Assembly (NCBI RefSeq): GCF_029869545.1
Contig: NZ_JARWQD010000150.1
Coordinates: 1 to 43,466 of the forward strand
Origin: Nocardia wallacei
GTDB taxonomy: Bacteria; Actinomycetota; Actinomycetes; Mycobacteriales; Mycobacteriaceae
Length of the DNA stretch: 43,466 nucleotides
Reading direction: 5' to 3'
Each line of letters opens with the position of its first letter. Within the stretch, counting starts at the first letter, position 1. Below are positions 34,328-41,906 of the stretch, one piece after another. Below the pieces are notes generated by a model. That model made no database searches and had not been told where the DNA came from. It worked only from the letters and a program-made list of their open reading frames with translations. The position numbers and the translations under genes were made by a program.

Positions 34328-35323
34328 GTGGCCAGGAACCTGACCCAGCTCGAACTGCTGCTCGAGCTCGAGCCGGTGGCCGAGCAGAACGTCGATCGAC
34401 ATTTGTCGATGGCCAAGACCTGGCACCCGCACGACTACGTGCCCTGGGACGACGGCCGCAATTTCGCGGCCATGGGCGGGCTGGACTGGGAGCCCGGGCA
34501 GTCGCGGCTGAGCGAGGTCGCGCGGGCGGCGATGATCACCAATCTGCTCACCGAGGACAATCTGCCCTCGTACCACCGGGAAATCGCCGAGAACTTCTCG
34601 CAGGACGGCGCCTGGGGCACCTGGGTGGGCCGCTGGACCGCGGAGGAGAACCGGCACGGGATCGTCATGCGCGACTATCTCGTGGTGACCCGCAGCGTGG
34701 ACCCGGTGGCGCTGGAGAACGCCCGGATGGTGCACATGACCAACGGCTACAACGCGATGAAACTGGTCCGCGAGGCGGGCGGCACCGCCGAACACCTGGC
34801 CGACACCGGATTCCTGCACTCGGTCGCCTATGTGACGTTCCAGGAGCTGGCCACCCGCGTCTCGCACCGCAATACCGGCCGCGTGTGCAACGATCCCGTC
34901 GCCGACCGCATGCTGCAGCGGATCGCGCTCGACGAGAACCTGCACATGATCTTCTACCGCAACATGTGCGGCGCCGCCCTGGATCTGGTGCCGGATCAGG
35001 CGCTCGAGGCGATCAGCGGGATCGTGCAGCACTTCCAGATGCCCGGCGCCGGCATGCCCGACTGGCGGCGCAACGGCGTGCTGATGGCCAAGCACGGCAT
35101 CTACGATCTGCGCCAGCATCTGGAGGAAGTGGTGATGCCGGTGTTGCGGAAGTGGAATGTGTTCGAACGCAACGACTTCACCGCCCGCGGCGACCGGATC
35201 CGCAACGAGCTCGGGGAGTTCCTGGAGAAGCTGCGGGGCGACTGCGTGCGGTTCGAGGAACAGCGCGACCGGGCGCTGGCGCGGGAGGCGCGGAAGCGGG
35301 AGCTGGTGGGAACCGAGGCGTGA
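34328..35323 (+). CDS. DesA1-like soluble acyl-ACP desaturase (diiron)
   Basis: A 331-residue diiron enzyme of the stearoyl-ACP desaturase family, introducing a cis double bond into an ACP-bound acyl chain. Ligands are visible: E76 (TEDNLPSYHRE), the EENRH pair E107/H110, E173 (FQELATR) and the DENLH pair E203/H206. The opening (LTQLELLLELEPVAE, then DRHLSMAKTWHPHDYVPW) matches mycobacterial DesA1, which acts in mycolate precursor desaturation. The GTG at 34328 follows GAAGGAAGG. It is divergent from the KasA-like and FAAL genes, which suggests one pathway for making and activating an unsaturated long acyl chain. Confidence 0.93.
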   Translation: MARNLTQLELLLELEPVAEQNVDRHLSMAKTWHPHDYVPWDDGRNFAAMGGLDWEPGQSRLSEVARAAMITNLLTEDNLPSYHREIAENFSQDGAWGTWVGRWTAEENRHGIVMRDYLVVTRSVDPVALENARMVHMTNGYNAMKLVREAGGTAEHLADTGFLHSVAYVTFQELATRVSHRNTGRVCNDPVADRMLQRIALDENLHMIFYRNMCGAALDLVPDQALEAISGIVQHFQMPGAGMPDWRRNGVLMAKHGIYDLRQHLEEVVMPVLRKWNVFERNDFTARGDRIRNELGEFLEKLRGDCVRFEEQRDRALAREARKRELVGTEA

Positions 35324-35666
35324 GGCCGGGCATCAATCGCGTGCGCCCACAACCGGACTCGACGCCTCCGTTCTCGATCCGCCGAGACCCGCACGAGGTT
35401 CGCTGAACCATCGTCCGGTTCGCCCGCGCCGGTGGAATTTCCGCCGCTCGAGGCCCGTTTTTCCTGCTCGGGGGCGCACTTCCGCGGCGATGCGGCGGCG
35501 GTGAATTACACGCTCGAGTTAGCTGGCGCGGACGGCTGTCCGGGCCAGTGGGACCGGCGTACCGGCGTAAGCGACTGCCCCTCCGAGCATTTCGAAATGG
35601 TCTCGGCACGAAATAGCGCCGTAGAACACATTGCCAGGAAATAGCCGTTCGGTGCACACTTGACAC
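35324..35666. other. Gene-free interval after the desaturase
   Basis: A 343-nt interval with no supported gene. An open frame at 35432-35644 (70 codons, GTG start) lacks a ribosome site and recognisable features. No terminator hairpin or RNA gene was identified. The 3' part must contain the promoter of the 53-codon gene. Confidence 0.4.
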
Positions 35667-35828
35667 ATGACTGCTTTACCCCGCGCTACTCATGCCACGG
35701 CCGGTGATTCCGTGGCTCTGATCGGCGCACCCAAGGACACTGTGCACTTCGAGTTCCGCGTCGCCGACCCCCAGCGCCAGCTGAAGGTCCGCGAGGTACT
35801 CGACCGGGTCAAGTTCGACAACCACTGA
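35667..35828 (+). CDS. Small 53-residue hypothetical protein
   Basis: An ATG-to-TGA frame encoding MTALPRATHATAG, then VALIGAPKDTVHFEFRVADP and a basic amphipathic end (RQLKVREVLDRVKFDNH). The codon choice (G/C third positions) and the strand/helix pattern look protein-coding. No clear ribosome site precedes it, so a leaderless transcript is possible. The family is unknown and it is too short for firm assignment. Confidence 0.5.
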   Translation: MTALPRATHATAGDSVALIGAPKDTVHFEFRVADPQRQLKVREVLDRVKFDNH

Positions 35829-36004
35829 CCCGGCGGCGCGCTCTCGTCGCTGCAGGCTCGGTTCCCGGACAGGCTACGCGCCACCGGGTTCCAGCCCTCC
35901 GGCGGTCCGCCCGCCCCGCTCCACCACCGGCCACAGCAAGGGTTTCCGAACCTCGGTCGCGAAATGTCCTCGCACCGAGCCGTTCCCCAAATTATCGTTC
36001 CCCC

Positions 36005-36445
36005 ATGGGGTTCCGCACCGTCATCATCTCCGAGGACGCCTACGTGTCCCTGCCGCGGTGGTTCGTCGACAAGCACACCGACCTCCATGTCGGCACCCTG
36101 CTCGACGGCACCCCGAGCCTCCCGCTGTCCAGTCGCTTCGAGCGCAAGTTCTACGCCTCCAAGGACGACTCCCTGTTCCTCGACCTCCAGCAGGTCCTCC
36201 GAGACCTCGACCATCCGCACGCCATCGACCTCGTCCTGTTCCACGAATGCGGCGGCATCACCAAGGTGTCGGTGTCGCGCGAACGGATCCGGATGTCGGA
36301 ACCCGCGCAGTGGCAGGAGGTGGACGCGATCACGCACAACTACTGCTACGGATGCTCGGAGGTGGACGAGCACATCGCACCGCCGGGTACCGCGATGGTC
36401 AGTCGCGCGCCCGGACCGCCGCGACGAAGTCCGGATGCGCACTGA
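36005..36445 (+). CDS. Uncharacterised 146-residue protein
   Basis: A soluble protein starting MGFRTVIISEDAYVSLPRWFVDKH. The middle has EllipSoid-like alternation of strands and helices (DSLFLDLQQVLRDLD; DLVLFHECGGITKVSVSRERI), and the end carries THNYCYGCSEVDEH, where Cys and His residues could bind a metal. No family was recognised. No ribosome site is obvious; an AATTAT element lies 10 nt before the ATG, fitting leaderless expression. Its 3' end overlaps the convergent membrane gene by 47 nt. Confidence 0.62.
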   Translation: MGFRTVIISEDAYVSLPRWFVDKHTDLHVGTLLDGTPSLPLSSRFERKFYASKDDSLFLDLQQVLRDLDHPHAIDLVLFHECGGITKVSVSRERIRMSEPAQWQEVDAITHNYCYGCSEVDEHIAPPGTAMVSRAPGPPRRSPDAH

Positions 36446-36971
36446 CCAAGACGTCCGTCGCATTACCGATCGGCTCGAAGTAGATCACCGTCTTGGACCG
36501 GATGTACGCCAGCATCGCCACCACCGTCGCGAACGGGAACCACCCGGGGAAGATCGCGATCACCAGCCCGGTCAGCCGATATCCCAGCTGGATCGACACG
36601 AACAACAGGAACAGCAGGCCGACCCCCGCCATCAGGATCAGGTTGCCGAGCGCCCGGAACCGCTCGGAGTTGCGCACGCACCGCCTGCAGATCGGCCACT
36701 CGCCTTCCAGCACCACCTTCGGCGCCGCCGCCCCGGTGATTCCCCGCAGCATCCACCCCACCTGCCTGCGCGCGGTCTCCTGCACCCACCCGGAATCCGT
36801 TCGACGGAACTGGATGTCGCGCTGACGCCGCTCGACCGCGGGCAGCGCGTGCACGGTACACACGTCCGGCAGCTCGTCGGCCACCTGCAGCACGAACCCG
36901 TCCTCCGACGGATCGTCCGCGAAGTCCTCTCGCAGCCGAACCGCAAGCCGAACTTCGCTACGCCCCACCAC
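36399..36971 (-). CDS. Uncharacterised two-TM membrane protein with CxxC
   Basis: A 190-residue protein: an N-terminal soluble part (about 100 residues) ending in WPICRRCVRNSERF, where CRRC could bind zinc. Two membrane segments follow (LGNLILMAGVGLLFLLFVSIQLG and LTGLVIAIFPGWFPFATVVAML), then a short tail (SKTVIYFEPIGNATDVLVSAHPDF). No family was recognised. It is divergent from the excalibur lipoprotein and overlaps tail-to-tail with the gene at 36005. Confidence 0.65.
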   Translation of the reverse strand: MVGRSEVRLAVRLREDFADDPSEDGFVLQVADELPDVCTVHALPAVERRQRDIQFRRTDSGWVQETARRQVGWMLRGITGAAAPKVVLEGEWPICRRCVRNSERFRALGNLILMAGVGLLFLLFVSIQLGYRLTGLVIAIFPGWFPFATVVAMLAYIRSKTVIYFEPIGNATDVLVSAHPDFVAAVRARD

Positions 36972-37200
36972 TACAGCCTCCTTCTCAGCGCGTCGAGTGT
37001 GCCACGAAACGCCGCCCGATCGGCACTCGGCTCGAATCCGTCACCGGACCTCTCCGCGGCCCCGGCGGCGGCCCTTGCTGTTGCACGACTCCCAACGGCG
37101 CTGTAACAACTCCTGGGTGCGTCCGTTCCCTTCTCCACCGAGCCCCACCCCCCACGGCACAACTCGAAGCTTGAAACCACAACCCCGACAGGACTTCCCG

Positions 37201-37647
37201 TTGCCCTCGCCCCGAGCCGCCCTGGCCATAGCCGTCATCGGGACAGCCCTCCTGACCTCCTGCACCAACACCGTCTCCCCCCGGGCCCTCCCCGCCGGGG
37301 ACGCAACCACCACCATCTCCACCCCCGCCCCGGAACCCACGACGGTCGCACCTCCACTCCCCGACGAGCCCCTCCCCACCAACGCCGCCGCCGAAGGCCC
37401 ACCACCTCCTCCCCCCTCTCCCACCCCAGCCCCTTCCCCTGCACCCGCACCACCCCCGGCACCGCCCGCTCCCCCCGTCACCAAATCCCCCACCCCCAAA
37501 CCCCCCGCCCCCTCCTCAGCCCCGAACGTCCACTACAAGTCCTGCAAGGAAGCCAAGGCCGCAGGCGCAACCCCCCTCCGCAAGGGCCAGCCAGGCTACC
37601 GAGCAGAACTGGACGGCGACAACGACGGCGTAGCCTGCGAGAAGTAG
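37201..37647 (+). CDS. Lipoprotein with C-terminal excalibur calcium-binding domain
   Basis: A 148-residue exported protein. The TTG at 37201 follows AGGA by 7 nt and opens a lipoprotein signal (lipobox LLTSC). Residues about 30-110 are a Pro/Ser/Ala/Thr-rich, wall-spanning linker. The last 40 residues are an excalibur domain: YKSCKEAKAAGATPL, GQPGY, then DGDNDGVACE, with the DxDxDGxxCE calcium-loop pattern and two cysteines. It is surface anchored; the family's role is poorly known. The proline stretch gives unusually C-rich DNA. The frame extends upstream to 36997 without coding character. Confidence 0.85.
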   Translation: MPSPRAALAIAVIGTALLTSCTNTVSPRALPAGDATTTISTPAPEPTTVAPPLPDEPLPTNAAAEGPPPPPPSPTPAPSPAPAPPPAPPAPPVTKSPTPKPPAPSSAPNVHYKSCKEAKAAGATPLRKGQPGYRAELDGDNDGVACEK

Positions 37648-38272
37648 GTCGTCGCACGTCCAAATTGAAGCCATCGTGCACGAAACACCCACAGTCCGCC
37701 CGAGGGTGCCCGATTCCAGCACACGACCTAATTCACCGTTTCCACAGAGAGGCCATGTCGTTAACCGACAGCACAGAAAGTGCACAGGCTGCCCAAGCAC
37801 AATAAGCCTGCTCACCATTTGGAAACTTCGACCAGCAGAATGGAGCACCTAAGGCCATCGAACGCTAGCCGTCTTCCAGCAGCACATCGTCCAATCTGTC
37901 GACGATGATCGTCGATCATTCGCCCGCTGAATGCTCCACCCCGGCAGCTTGGCGACCGCACTTCGCGGCACGGCATCCAACGGGCCAACCCCGATCCACG
38001 ATACCGTCTGACCGGTGCGATATCCCGCACGGTTCGAATGATCAACCCGTGCGAGATGCGCTTGGGCACTTGATGGTTGAAGACGACGCGGGTCGTCTGA
38101 CCTTGGACCAGACGCGGTTCTGTTCTCGCATCGGACAACAGCCATGTGTCAGGCCAGCACCCAGGACGGGTCCGCCGCGGGCTACGAGTGCGGGAGCGTG
38201 ACAGAGGTAGCAAGCCGGACGAAGTCGATCTTCATAGGTCGCACCTATTCGCCCCGTCTCAATAGTATCAAG
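37648..38272. other. Gene-poor, A/T-richer interval with an orphan palindrome
   Basis: This 625-nt interval has overlapping open frames on both strands (for example 37812-38213 minus and 37905-38201 plus), but none has a ribosome site or recognisable motif. Composition is noticeably less GC-rich than the core genes to the left. It may hold decayed coding sequence, but I could not identify any parent gene. Confidence 0.45.
37899..37915. promoter_or_regulatory. 17-bp palindrome TCGACGAT-G-ATCGTCGA
   Basis: Perfect 8-bp arms around a single central G, far from any recognised gene start. It could be a protein-binding site or a relic of a lost gene. No function can be assigned. Confidence 0.4.
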
Positions 38273-38740
38273 TCAGCGCAAAGAGTCCCGCAGTTCACGC
38301 AGTGACTTACCTGTACTGACGTGGACCCAGTTCCTCCACCCATCGATCTGGCTACCCACAAGCTCACGCAATGCTGGGGACGGCGCCTCATAAACACCTT
38401 TGCTGGTCTGTACATATCCGTTCGCAGTGACGACTGCTTTTAGCGTCTGTCCCTTGCGAATACGGTCGTGACGAAGTTCGTCTCCAGCCGCCACAAGGCC
38501 AGCATCGATCAGCTGTGCCAAACGGCCGACGCGCGACGAATCCGTTCCGTGCACGAACGAATCACCGGGAACGGCGTCTCCGGCTACAGCATCCACTGTG
38601 GAATCGCCATCCATCCCAATCAGCTCGGTTTCGCCTGCGATCAACAGCCGCCGCAGGACGTCGTTCGGTTGTTCGAAGCCTCGGCGGTGTCGCACAAGAA
38701 CGTCGAACACTTCGTCGTCAACCACGATCGTGTGCCTCAC
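38273..38740 (-). CDS. SeqA-N/RHH-like plus RAMA-domain protein (predicted modified-DNA reader)
   Basis: A 155-residue protein from the GTG at 38740 (AGGA 8 nt upstream). Residues 1-35 (VDDEVFDVLVRHRRGFEQPNDVLRRLL) look like the N-terminal ribbon-helix/oligomerisation unit seen in SeqA and in many actinobacterial DNA-binding proteins. Residues about 73-155 match the RAMA pattern: LIDAGLVAAGDEL, a TANGYV strand, YEAPSPALRELVG, DGWRNWVHV and a final SLRELRDSLR. RAMA domains were predicted computationally to recognise modified DNA and occur with restriction and defence genes. It is divergent from a HEPN-like gene across inverted repeats, so it could sense modified DNA and regulate that gene (inference). 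Confidence 0.75.
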   Translation of the reverse strand: MRHTIVVDDEVFDVLVRHRRGFEQPNDVLRRLLIAGETELIGMDGDSTVDAVAGDAVPGDSFVHGTDSSRVGRLAQLIDAGLVAAGDELRHDRIRKGQTLKAVVTANGYVQTSKGVYEAPSPALRELVGSQIDGWRNWVHVSTGKSLRELRDSLR

Positions 38741-38816
38741 CCGTCCAATCCTTCCACTTTCACTTGCAGTCTTGTGGTGTAGAGGCTATCGTTAGCTGTG
38801 GGATGGAGTCAAACAC

Positions 38817-38843
38817 CTGACGCCAGGCATCGAAGTGCGTCAG
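38817..38843. promoter_or_regulatory. Inverted repeat CTGACGC-N13-GCGTCAG
   Basis: Perfect 7-bp arms at 38817-38823 and 38837-38843, in the 193-nt gap between the RAMA-like and HEPN-like genes. A second repeat begins at its last base. Candidate operator or RNA hairpin. Confidence 0.5.
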
Positions 38844-38863
38844 AACCACCGAATACGTGGTTC
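38843..38863. promoter_or_regulatory. Inverted repeat GAACCAC-N7-GTGGTTC
   Basis: Perfect 7-bp arms at 38843-38849 and 38857-38863, abutting the preceding repeat and about 70 nt before the HEPN-like start. Placement suits an autoregulatory binding site for the ribbon-helix-like protein, or a hairpin in the 5' leader. Confidence 0.5.
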
Positions 38864-38872
38864 AGGTCAAGA

Positions 38873-38947
38873 ATGCCCGCTGACGAGACACCCGACCTGA
38901 GCTTGTGCTACGGCGACTTGAACTGGGGAGTACATGGTCACTACTAG
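38873..38947 (+). CDS. Possible 24-codon upstream ORF overlapping the HEPN-like start
   Basis: ATG at 38873 with AGG 6 nt upstream reads MPADETPDLSLCYGD and stops at 38945-38947, overlapping the start of the next gene by 14 nt in another frame. It could couple translation to the next gene, or be chance. Confidence 0.25.
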   Translation: MPADETPDLSLCYGDLNWGVHGHY

Positions 38948-40082
38948 CGCGTTCCAAGACTTCGAGCAGAATCTCGGCTTCGCAAAACGACTGATCGAGG
39001 GCGGTCAGCTGCTGGAAAGGCTAGCGGTCGGTTCGTTCGACATCACCGACCTATATCGCTCGGCGTGGGTACAGGCTGTCTCTGCGCTCGATCACTGGGT
39101 TCATGAGGAGGTCTACCAGCGAGCCGTGGCGTTGGTGCAGAAGCCCTCGGCGACGAAACCACGCAAGCTCAAGGAGTTTGACATTCCCGTCGAGCTGCTC
39201 GATCGCGTCCATCATCATTCGGCACCGCTCGCCGAGGCGTTCGAGGCCCAACTGCGGGCTGCCCTCGGCTGGAGGTCTTTTCAGCATCCCGATCGAATCA
39301 AGGAAGGCTTCGCACTGGTCACCGATACGCCCCTCTGGGCGGCCGTCGCTGAACAGTTCAACTTCGGCATGCCTCCGGATCAGCACGTGAAGACGCAAGA
39401 CGTGCGCGAGAGGCTGCTATCAATCACTGACCGCCGCAACCGAATTGCACATGGTGCCGATCGTGATCCGAGTACGCCGATCGCGCGATCTCCGATCTCC
39501 GCGGTAGAAGTCGAGACGACGATCATCTGGCTGCACCGCCTGGCCACCGCGATTCTCCAAGCACTCCACAGCGAGGAGCAGCCGATCGGCGGGAGACCTT
39601 ACCTGCTGGTGCTCTCCGACGGGCTGGCGCTGCGGTGGGTGCTCGAGAACGACAGGTTCGCGTTCACCGCGGCGGGACAGTCCAAGAGCAAGAAGTTGGA
39701 CATCGGCGACACCTTGTTCATGGTGACGACACGTGGCTGCTGGGGAAACCCGCACCAAGATACAACTCGGGTCATCGGTACAGCCACGGTCTCCGGTCCA
39801 GTCCGGGATTACCACGAGCCGGTCCTGATTGCCGGGCGCAAGTTCATCTGCGGTTGTCCGCTAACCATCGAGAACCTCGCACCGATCGGTGCCGGAGCTG
39901 AACTGTCGACACTCATCCCAAAGCTCGAGACCTTCGGCGACAACTCGAACTACGGGATCAAGCTGCGGAATACGCTCGTTCCCCTCACACCGGACGACGC
40001 GCTCGTGATCCATGACCAATTGGCCGACACCGTCGGTGATCCGATCGACCACGTTTCCGACTACGTGCAATGGACCGCGTGA
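38934..40082 (+). CDS. HEPN-like RNase candidate fused to an EVE/PUA-like domain
   Basis: A 382-residue protein. The N-terminal half (about 1-215) is helical, with LYRSAWVQAVSALDHWVHEEV near residue 41, typical of HEPN (RiboL-PSP-type) domains. The later RRNRIAH (167-173) supplies an Rx4H motif (R168, H173), the catalytic signature of HEPN RNases. The C-terminal half (about 220-380) includes RPYLLVLSDGLALRWVLEN, GDTLFMVTTRGCWGNP and RVIGTATVSGPV, resembling EVE/PUA-like folds that bind modified bases. Such a protein could cut RNA on a nucleic-acid cue. GGGGAG lies only 3 nt before the ATG. Codon use is more A/T-tolerant than neighbouring genes, suggesting transfer. Confidence 0.72.
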   Translation: MVTTSAFQDFEQNLGFAKRLIEGGQLLERLAVGSFDITDLYRSAWVQAVSALDHWVHEEVYQRAVALVQKPSATKPRKLKEFDIPVELLDRVHHHSAPLAEAFEAQLRAALGWRSFQHPDRIKEGFALVTDTPLWAAVAEQFNFGMPPDQHVKTQDVRERLLSITDRRNRIAHGADRDPSTPIARSPISAVEVETTIIWLHRLATAILQALHSEEQPIGGRPYLLVLSDGLALRWVLENDRFAFTAAGQSKSKKLDIGDTLFMVTTRGCWGNPHQDTTRVIGTATVSGPVRDYHEPVLIAGRKFICGCPLTIENLAPIGAGAELSTLIPKLETFGDNSNYGIKLRNTLVPLTPDDALVIHDQLADTVGDPIDHVSDYVQWTA

Positions 40083-40092
40083 AGTCGCGGTC
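40073..40092 (+). terminator. Short hairpin spanning the HEPN-like stop codon
   Basis: GACCGCG-TGAAGT-CGCGGTC: perfect 7-bp arms with the TGA stop in the loop. It could terminate transcription, though no T run follows. Confidence 0.45.
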
Positions 40093-40254
40093 GTTGTGGC
40101 TGAGTAGCGTTGCTCCCGGTCCGCCCGCGATCTGAGATCGGTGTGGCTTCCAGTCCAAGAGATCGGTTCCGGGTAGGCCCGCAATATGGTCTATCCACGT
40201 CTCCGATACGTTGGCCGAGATCTTCGGAGCCGGTCGAGTGCAGAGGAGGTACGG

Positions 40255-41082
40255 ATGACGAACAACCTCGGCGACCTCCTCGCGATCGCGCGGGCTGGGG
40301 TTGCTCAGGGCGGTCGGTTGCTTGCGACGGCCGAGCGCGGGGGCGTGCATGTGAAGTCGGATCGTGATTTCGTCACCGATCTCGATCGGCGGATCGAAGA
40401 CCACGTTCGGCAATTTCTGGAACGGGAGACGCCTGGGTGGGACTTTCTGGGTGAGGAGTCGGAGGATCAACCTGCCGATCCCACGGCCGGGCGGGTGTGG
40501 ACCCTGGATCCCATCGACGGCACCTCGAACTTCATTCACGGGCTGCCGTTGTGCGCCGTCTCGCTGGCTCTGCTGCACGACGGTGTTCCGGTGATCGGCG
40601 TCATCGCCGCGCCGTTTCTCGATCTCGAGTACTACGCCACCGCGGGTGGCGGAGCCTTCCGCAACGACCGGCCCATCCATGCCAGCACGAACGAAAAGCT
40701 GAGCACGGCAATAGTTTCGATCGGCGACTACACGACCGGCGCCGAAGCGAACAACGAACGGCGCCTGGCCATTACGGCCACATTGGCCGCAAATGTCGAG
40801 CGCGTGCGCATGTTCGGCTCGGCAGCCCTGGACCTCGTCTGGGTGGCCGACGGCCGCACCGACGCATGCATCAGCCTGTCCAACAAACCCTGGGACACCG
40901 CCGCCGGAGTCGCCATAGCCCGCGAAAGCGGAGCGGCGGCGGTCGACCTCACCGGCGAACCCCACGCCTTCCACTCCACCAGCACGGTGGCGATCGCCCC
41001 GGCATTGTCAGGCGAATTGCTGACGCTGATCGATTCCTGCAAGGGCCCAATGTCACAGGGAAACCGGACACACGTCACCTGA
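40255..41082 (+). CDS. Inositol monophosphatase-family phosphatase
   Basis: A 275-residue Mg-dependent sugar-phosphate phosphatase. Metal-site motifs are complete: GEESE (residues 66-70), DPIDGTSNFIHG (85-96) and WDTAAG near the C-terminus. Substrates in the family include inositol-1-phosphate, histidinol phosphate and related compounds; mycolate producers encode several paralogues (for example SuhB, ImpA, CysQ and HisN types), and this one cannot be assigned more closely. The ATG at 40255 has an excellent GAGGAGGT box 5 nt upstream. It marks the return to ordinary genome sequence after the A/T-richer pair. Confidence 0.9.
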   Translation: MTNNLGDLLAIARAGVAQGGRLLATAERGGVHVKSDRDFVTDLDRRIEDHVRQFLERETPGWDFLGEESEDQPADPTAGRVWTLDPIDGTSNFIHGLPLCAVSLALLHDGVPVIGVIAAPFLDLEYYATAGGGAFRNDRPIHASTNEKLSTAIVSIGDYTTGAEANNERRLAITATLAANVERVRMFGSAALDLVWVADGRTDACISLSNKPWDTAAGVAIARESGAAAVDLTGEPHAFHSTSTVAIAPALSGELLTLIDSCKGPMSQGNRTHVT

Positions 41083-41242
41083 ATCGGTCCCAGAAGTCAC
41101 AACCTGGCCCGATAGGCAATCTCGCAGTAACCCTCGAGAGCAGGATGGTCGATCTACTGAGTACTCGCGTCGCCTATTCGGGGAGTGGCAGTGCGGGACA
41201 ACTCCACTCGACGGATCGACACGAACAGGAAGGGTGGTTTCG

Positions 41243-41851
41243 ATGTCGAACATTCCACCTCAAAACGTCCCACCCGCATCGTACGGGCCCCAATCGTACG
41301 GGCCGTATCCGACACAGACTCCCGCACCGAAGAAGCGCAAATGGCCATGGATTCTGGGCGGGATCTTCGCCTTCTTCGTACTTCTGTTCGGCGGCTGCAG
41401 CATCCTGATCATGGGCGCGGCTGATGAAGTCGCCGATCAACAAGCTGCCCGTACCAGCGTGCAGCCCGCTGGCCAGGAGGTTCGTGATGGCAAGTTCGGC
41501 TTCTTCGTCACCGGTGTCGAATCGCCGGTCGATTCCGTCGGCGACAACGAGTTCCTGAAGAAGAGCGCCCAGGGCGAGTACGTCCTCGTGCACGTCGATG
41601 TCACCAATACGGTCGACACGCCCCAGACATACTTCGGCGAAAACCAGAAACTGGTGGACAACCAAGGGCGTCTCTACACGAACGACACCATGGCCGAGTT
41701 GAATCTGAACAAAGACGTCGCTACCGAAATAAATCCGGGCAACAAAATCTCGGTCGTCCTCGCCTTCGACGTGCCCAAGGGAACAGTCCCTGCGGCCGTG
41801 GAGTTCCATGATTCGGCGTTCTCCGGCGGTGTCCGCGTCGCCATCCCATAG
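41243..41851 (+). CDS. Membrane-anchored DUF4352-like protein
   Basis: A 202-residue protein starting MSNIPPQNVPPASYG. A Pro/Tyr/Gln-rich cytoplasmic N-terminus (about 30 residues) precedes a single membrane helix (WPWILGGIFAFFVLLFGGCSILIMG). An extracellular beta-sandwich follows (GKFGFFVTGVESP, YVLVHVDVTNTVDTPQTYF, NPGNKISVVLAFDVPKG), with the pattern of DUF4352/telokin-like domains. The role of such domains is unknown; they sit outside the cell membrane. GGAAGGG precedes the ATG by about 8 nt. It is read separately from the phosphatase, with a 160-nt gap. Confidence 0.83.
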   Translation: MSNIPPQNVPPASYGPQSYGPYPTQTPAPKKRKWPWILGGIFAFFVLLFGGCSILIMGAADEVADQQAARTSVQPAGQEVRDGKFGFFVTGVESPVDSVGDNEFLKKSAQGEYVLVHVDVTNTVDTPQTYFGENQKLVDNQGRLYTNDTMAELNLNKDVATEINPGNKISVVLAFDVPKGTVPAAVEFHDSAFSGGVRVAIP

Positions 41852-41864
41852 CGATCAACAGTCG

Positions 41865-41891
41865 AGCGCGCATTTCCAGTAGGTGCGCGCT
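41865..41891. terminator. Hairpin between convergent genes (bidirectional terminator)
   Basis: AGCGCGCA and TGCGCGCT form perfect 8-bp arms around an 11-nt loop, 13 nt after the DUF4352 stop and 15 nt beyond the aquaporin stop. It could end both transcripts. Confidence 0.6.
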
Positions 41892-41906
41892 GCGGTGGAC
41901 GACCTG

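Noticed and set aside
35432..35644. 70-codon open frame after the desaturase
   Set aside because: No ribosome site, no recognisable features and a codon pattern unlike its neighbours.
37812..38213. 133-codon minus-strand frame in the A/T-richer interval
   Set aside because: Overlaps several competing frames on both strands, has no family motif and no start signals; kept only as unexplained sequence.
40083..40200. Minus-strand reading with GATLLSHNDRDF, resembling the end of a PIN/VapC toxin
   Set aside because: Only about 12 residues match, the rest of the frame has no PIN acidic residues, and it overlaps the HEPN-like stop. Probably chance.
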